Assembly: GCA_964548275.1 (NCBI GenBank)
Contig: CAZJQI010000086.1
Location: forward strand, 1-8,902
Direction: 5' to 3'
DNA length: 8,902 nt
From: JAUVUV01 sp964548275
Lineage (GTDB): Bacteria > Gemmatimonadota > Glassbacteria > GWA2-58-10
The position numbers were made by a program, and so were the translations under genes. This document shows, in pieces, positions 6,558-8,902 of this stretch (position 1 is the first letter of the stretch; every line of letters begins with the position of its first letter). The notes beneath the pieces are model-generated. The model had not been told where the DNA came from, searched no databases, and saw only the letters and a list, made by a program, of their open reading frames with translations.

Positions 6558-8216
6558 TCATTCAAACAGCAGCCTGGTGCCGCAGCCGACAAAATAAATC
6601 ACCATTCCGCTCACCGCCAGTAGCGAGGCGTGTCCGCTGCCCATGCCGCCAAGTATGATCCCTGCGAGAAACAGCGCTCCGCCGGTGATTATCAGGCTCA
6701 GGGTGATCTTACCCGGCACCGAGCGCGGGATGATCGAGTACCATTCGCCCTTCTCGCCTATGTTTGAGCGGTGGATTTTTTCCACTTTATCTCTATCCGG
6801 CGGTGCAAAGAAACTGCTGACCAGAGGAGTGATCAGCGCAGCGCCGAGAAAGGCGGAAAGCGTAGTCCACCATAAATAATCCTGGATATTGTACTTGGTG
6901 CAGATGAAACTGGCGATTCCTCCTGCCACGGCGCCTCCCAGATAACCTGCAACAGCACCCTGCTCGTTGATTCTGCGCCCTTTAAGGCCGTAGAGGATCG
7001 CCACCACGAAAATCGGCGTGTCGAAAACGCTGACCAGGGCAAGGAAATTTTCCACCACACTGCGCCCGGTGGCCTGGGCGAGAAGGGCACAGAGAACCAT
7101 CAGCGCGGCCATTGCCACGGTCATGTATCGGGAAAAGCGAAGTTTTTCATCTGCGGAGGGCACAGTTCTGCGCAGCCGCTGCCAGATATCTTTGGCCAGC
7201 ACGGTTGCGCCGGCGTTAAGTTCAGCGTCGATCGTTGAAAGCTGCGAGGCAAGCAGCCCGACAATGAAAATGCCGAGCAGCCCTATCGGGATGCTGTTCA
7301 CATAAAGCTGGGTCATGATCGCGTCGGGGTCCATCGTGGCAGCATTGGCGTTCAGGATCGGGGCAGCCAGTCCGGCGAAAAAATGGAACGGGTTGACCGG
7401 TGTAAGGATGATACCTACCAATACCATCGCCACCACAAGGGTTTTCACGTTTTTCGAGCCGAAAGAGCGCTGGATCATTCCCTGGTCGCAGCAGAAAGCG
7501 TTGATTCCAAGGAACAGGATCGCGATGATAAACTTGTAGTCGAACTTGCCTGCAGGGGGAACGAAATTGAGAAACTCGCGTGGAGAATTTTCAACTATAC
7601 CGGAAAGCCAGCCGGCCTGTGAGGCCACGAAACTGTAACCGATCAGGGTGGCGAGCAGGATCAGGATAAACTGCACGGCATCTGCGAATATCACACTGAT
7701 CATCCCGCCCTCGAAAGTATAGATCCCCACTACCAGAGTGAAGATCGCAATCCACCAGTAAAAGCTGATCTGAGGGAGAATAACACTTCCTGCCAGTGCA
7801 GCCAGATACATCCCCAGGCCCAGCTTGCCCGCACTTTTCAGCGCGTACATCACCGCGGTCAGGGAGTGGGCCTTGGGGCCGTAACGCATACCCATAAACT
7901 CCGGGATAGTGGTCAGGTTCAGGCGGCGGAAACCCGGCATGATAAAAAGACCGCAGAAAGCAAACGCCATGTTGCCGGTCCATTCGTGCCAGATTATGCT
8001 AACTCCCTCCTTGGCCGCCTGCCCGGCTTCCGAGATAAAATTGTACATTCCCAGATTGCAGGCGGCCATACTGCAAACTACCAGTGTGACCGGCATCGCG
8101 CGGTTGGCCAGATAAAAGTCATCCGTATGGGAGACACTTTTCCCCAGCAGCCTGCCAAGGCCCAGCATGAATGCAAGCCATACAAAGATGATTGCGACAT
8201 CCAGACTTCCCAGCAT
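6558..8216 (-). CDS. Sodium:solute symporter (SSS family)
   Basis: A 552-residue integral inner-membrane transporter expected to couple sodium entry to uptake of a sugar or other small organic solute. The chain is almost entirely hydrophobic segments, about 13-14 helices. Family signatures, numbered from the chosen start, are DDFYLANR (32-39), the YTFEGGMISVIFADAVQ block (166-182), DQGMIQR near 244-250, and LSTIDAELNAGATVLAKDIW (326-345). In this last block the adjacent Ser327-Thr328 match the sodium-site hydroxyls known in SSS proteins. ATG 8216 is preferred because GGAG at 8222-8225 lies five bases upstream. The in-frame ATG at 8231 has no site. Length is normal. The neighbouring hydrolases suggest a sugar or glycoside substrate, but sequence alone does not show it. 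Its upstream region is occupied by repeats, and I see no convincing promoter. Confidence 0.92.
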   Translation of the reverse strand: MLGSLDVAIIFVWLAFMLGLGRLLGKSVSHTDDFYLANRAMPVTLVVCSMAACNLGMYNFISEAGQAAKEGVSIIWHEWTGNMAFAFCGLFIMPGFRRLNLTTIPEFMGMRYGPKAHSLTAVMYALKSAGKLGLGMYLAALAGSVILPQISFYWWIAIFTLVVGIYTFEGGMISVIFADAVQFILILLATLIGYSFVASQAGWLSGIVENSPREFLNFVPPAGKFDYKFIIAILFLGINAFCCDQGMIQRSFGSKNVKTLVVAMVLVGIILTPVNPFHFFAGLAAPILNANAATMDPDAIMTQLYVNSIPIGLLGIFIVGLLASQLSTIDAELNAGATVLAKDIWQRLRRTVPSADEKLRFSRYMTVAMAALMVLCALLAQATGRSVVENFLALVSVFDTPIFVVAILYGLKGRRINEQGAVAGYLGGAVAGGIASFICTKYNIQDYLWWTTLSAFLGAALITPLVSSFFAPPDRDKVEKIHRSNIGEKGEWYSIIPRSVPGKITLSLIITGGALFLAGIILGGMGSGHASLLAVSGMVIYFVGCGTRLLFE

Positions 8217-8221
8217 AGAAA

Positions 8222-8225
8222 CTCC
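8222..8225 (-). promoter_or_regulatory. Ribosome-binding site deciding the symporter start
   Basis: The minus strand reads CTGGAG, then TTTCT, then the ATG at 8216. The earlier ATG at 8231 lacks such a site, so the shorter product is preferred. Confidence 0.6.
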
Positions 8226-8344
8226 AGTCATAGTTGGAACGGTTTGCTATCTAGCCCAGATTATTCATAAATTCTTCGGCCGATTTTCTAAATTGTTGAT
8301 TACTAATGAAAAACAGAATAAATCGATTTAGATAAGTTATTATT

Positions 8345-8398
8345 CTTCTTTTGGTGGCAAAAGAAGCAAAACCATTTCTTTTATAACTAAAAGAAACA
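8345..8398. repeat. 54-bp direct repeat, copy 1 (twin hairpin)
   Basis: Identical over 54 bases to 8849-8902, offset by 504. It consists of hairpin 1 at 8345-8366 (CTTCTTTTG, loop GTGG, CAAAAGAAG), the linker CAAAACCA, and hairpin 2 at 8375-8396 (TTTCTTTTA, loop TAAC, TAAAAGAAA), then CA. Both stems are nine perfect pairs. Confidence 0.95.
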
Positions 8399-8447
8399 AA
8401 AGTTAATCCTGGCTTTAACGCTTTTAACCCGCTCCGCCGAGGTCGCC

Positions 8448-8478
8448 TGATTCGGCTTGCCTGGCTCAAGCCGAATCA
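8448..8478. repeat. Perfect 12-bp stem-loop
   Basis: TGATTCGGCTTG at 8448-8459 pairs fully with CAAGCCGAATCA at 8467-8478 across a seven-base loop. No T-run follows on either strand, so it is not an obvious terminator. Confidence 0.85.
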
Positions 8479-8610
8479 ATGGCATGCCCACCGGTCTTAC
8501 CTCCGCTCTGCCTGCAATGGAAATTATTTGTCTTCTACACGCTACCCCTTTTATGTCCCCTAGCCACGAGACTTCATTAAGCGTAGCACGAGGCATGCAT
8601 AGCCTTATTC

Positions 8611-8630
8611 GGGCGACCGATCGGTCGCCC
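8611..8630. repeat. Perfect 20-bp palindrome
   Basis: GGGCGACCGATCGGTCGCCC is its own reverse complement. AGCC at 8601-8604 can also pair with GGCT at 8635-8638 outside it. It is GC-rich within an AT-rich spacer. It could be a repeat-element hairpin or, less likely, a protein-binding site. Confidence 0.9.
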
Positions 8631-8638
8631 TACGGGCT

Positions 8639-8666
8639 TGGAATTATGCTTGATTGAATAATTCCA
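8639..8666. repeat. 9-bp stem-loop built on the GAATAATTC motif
   Basis: TGGAATTAT at 8639-8647 pairs with ATAATTCCA at 8658-8666 over a ten-base loop. The right arm overlaps GAATAATTCCAGTTAA (8656-8671), which matches 14 of 16 bases of 8725-8740, the proposed right end of the MITE-like element. Confidence 0.75.
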
Positions 8667-8848
8667 GTTAAATAAAGATAATACTCCCCTAGAAAGGAAC
8701 CTGTTATGGCCTCGGGCGATTTATGAATAATTCAGGTTAAGAATATAACCAGCAACTCATGCCTCGCCTTTTCTTCTCCTTGTGAATGTTTTACATACTA
8801 CTCAGTTAATAAAATTGTTTGCATATATTCGAAAAGGTAATTTTTAGA

Positions 8849-8902
8849 CTTCTTTTGGTGGCAAAAGAAGCAAAACCATTTCTTTTATAACTAAAAGAAA
8901 CA
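8849..8902. repeat. 54-bp direct repeat, copy 2 (runs to the window end)
   Basis: Exact copy of 8345-8398 with the same two hairpins. It ends at the window edge, so the true repeat may be longer and a further unit may follow. Confidence 0.95.

Larger units (their letters stand above)
8251..8740. mobile_element. Possible MITE-like element bounded by 22-bp inverted repeats
   Basis: Read on the minus strand, 8251-8272 is ATTTATGAATAAT + CTGGGCTAG. Read on the plus strand, 8719-8740 is ATTTATGAATAAT + TCAGGTTAA. They match at 17 of 22 positions, the first 13 without a break, and all five differences are transitions. Both outer ends contain a TA (8250-8253 region and 8738-8740), which would fit insertion at TA as in IS630/mariner-type elements. 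No transposase is encoded inside, as expected for a MITE. The evidence is one pair of repeats, so the assignment is tentative. Confidence 0.35.
8232..8902. other. Gene-free, repeat-rich region upstream of the symporter
   Basis: No reading frame here looks like a real gene. Short frames on both strands run through hairpins and have low-complexity or unrecognisable products. The region holds two 54-bp direct repeats, a long imperfect inverted repeat, a 20-bp palindrome and several hairpins, listed separately. Any symporter promoter must lie here or further right. Confidence 0.7.

Noticed and set aside
8251..8469. A 72-codon minus-strand frame
   Set aside because: It runs through the twin-hairpin repeat and gives a Phe/Lys/Arg-rich product of the kind produced when such repeats are translated. 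No domain and no convincing ribosome site.
8387..8596. A 69-codon minus-strand frame
   Set aside because: It spans the 12-bp stem-loop and part of the repeat, and its product is not recognisable.
8345..8902. Possible CRISPR array from the two direct repeats
   Set aside because: Only two copies 504 bp apart, far beyond spacer length, and the unit is itself two hairpins.

Overview
This is a bacterial accessory carbohydrate-use locus with every recognisable gene on the minus strand. Reading in the direction of transcription (right to left), it holds a sodium:solute symporter (6558-8216), an intrinsic terminator (6454-6494), a cytoplasmic GH36-like alpha-galactosidase relative (4263-6353), a large probable lipoprotein with a glycosidase-like barrel (1564-4176), and a Tat-signal Gfo/Idh/MocA oxidoreductase (213-1484). 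The start of an IS1380-family transposase (1-112, cut by the window edge) lies just downstream, in the same direction. The last three metabolic genes have short gaps and no obvious terminator between them, so they look like one transcription unit. No regulator is visible.

The organism cannot be named. Coding sequence is moderately GC-rich with AT-rich spacers. The gene set (SSS symporter, GH36 enzyme without a signal peptide, exported MocA-type oxidoreductase, large lipoprotein of unknown family) resembles polysaccharide-use loci in the FCB and PVC superphyla. That is inference from style, not a marker-based placement.

Inferred working model: the lipoprotein and the Tat-exported oxidoreductase act on a glycoside outside the cytoplasm, the symporter imports a sugar or small glycoside, and the GH36-like enzyme cleaves it inside. 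The substrate is not determined. An alpha-galactoside is the default for GH36, but the residues around the nucleophile are unusual, so another substrate is possible.

The right-hand end (8232-8902) has no credible gene but is dense with repeats. It has two exact copies of a 54-bp unit, each made of two 22-nt hairpins that differ by two compensatory base-pair changes. It also has a 22-bp imperfect inverted repeat (8251-8272 and 8719-8740) that could be the ends of a roughly 490-bp MITE-like element flanked by TA, a perfect 20-bp palindrome and several smaller hairpins. At the left end, a 12-bp inverted repeat encloses the transposase ribosome site and start codon. It could silence the transposase on transcripts reading in from the operon, as is known for IS10.
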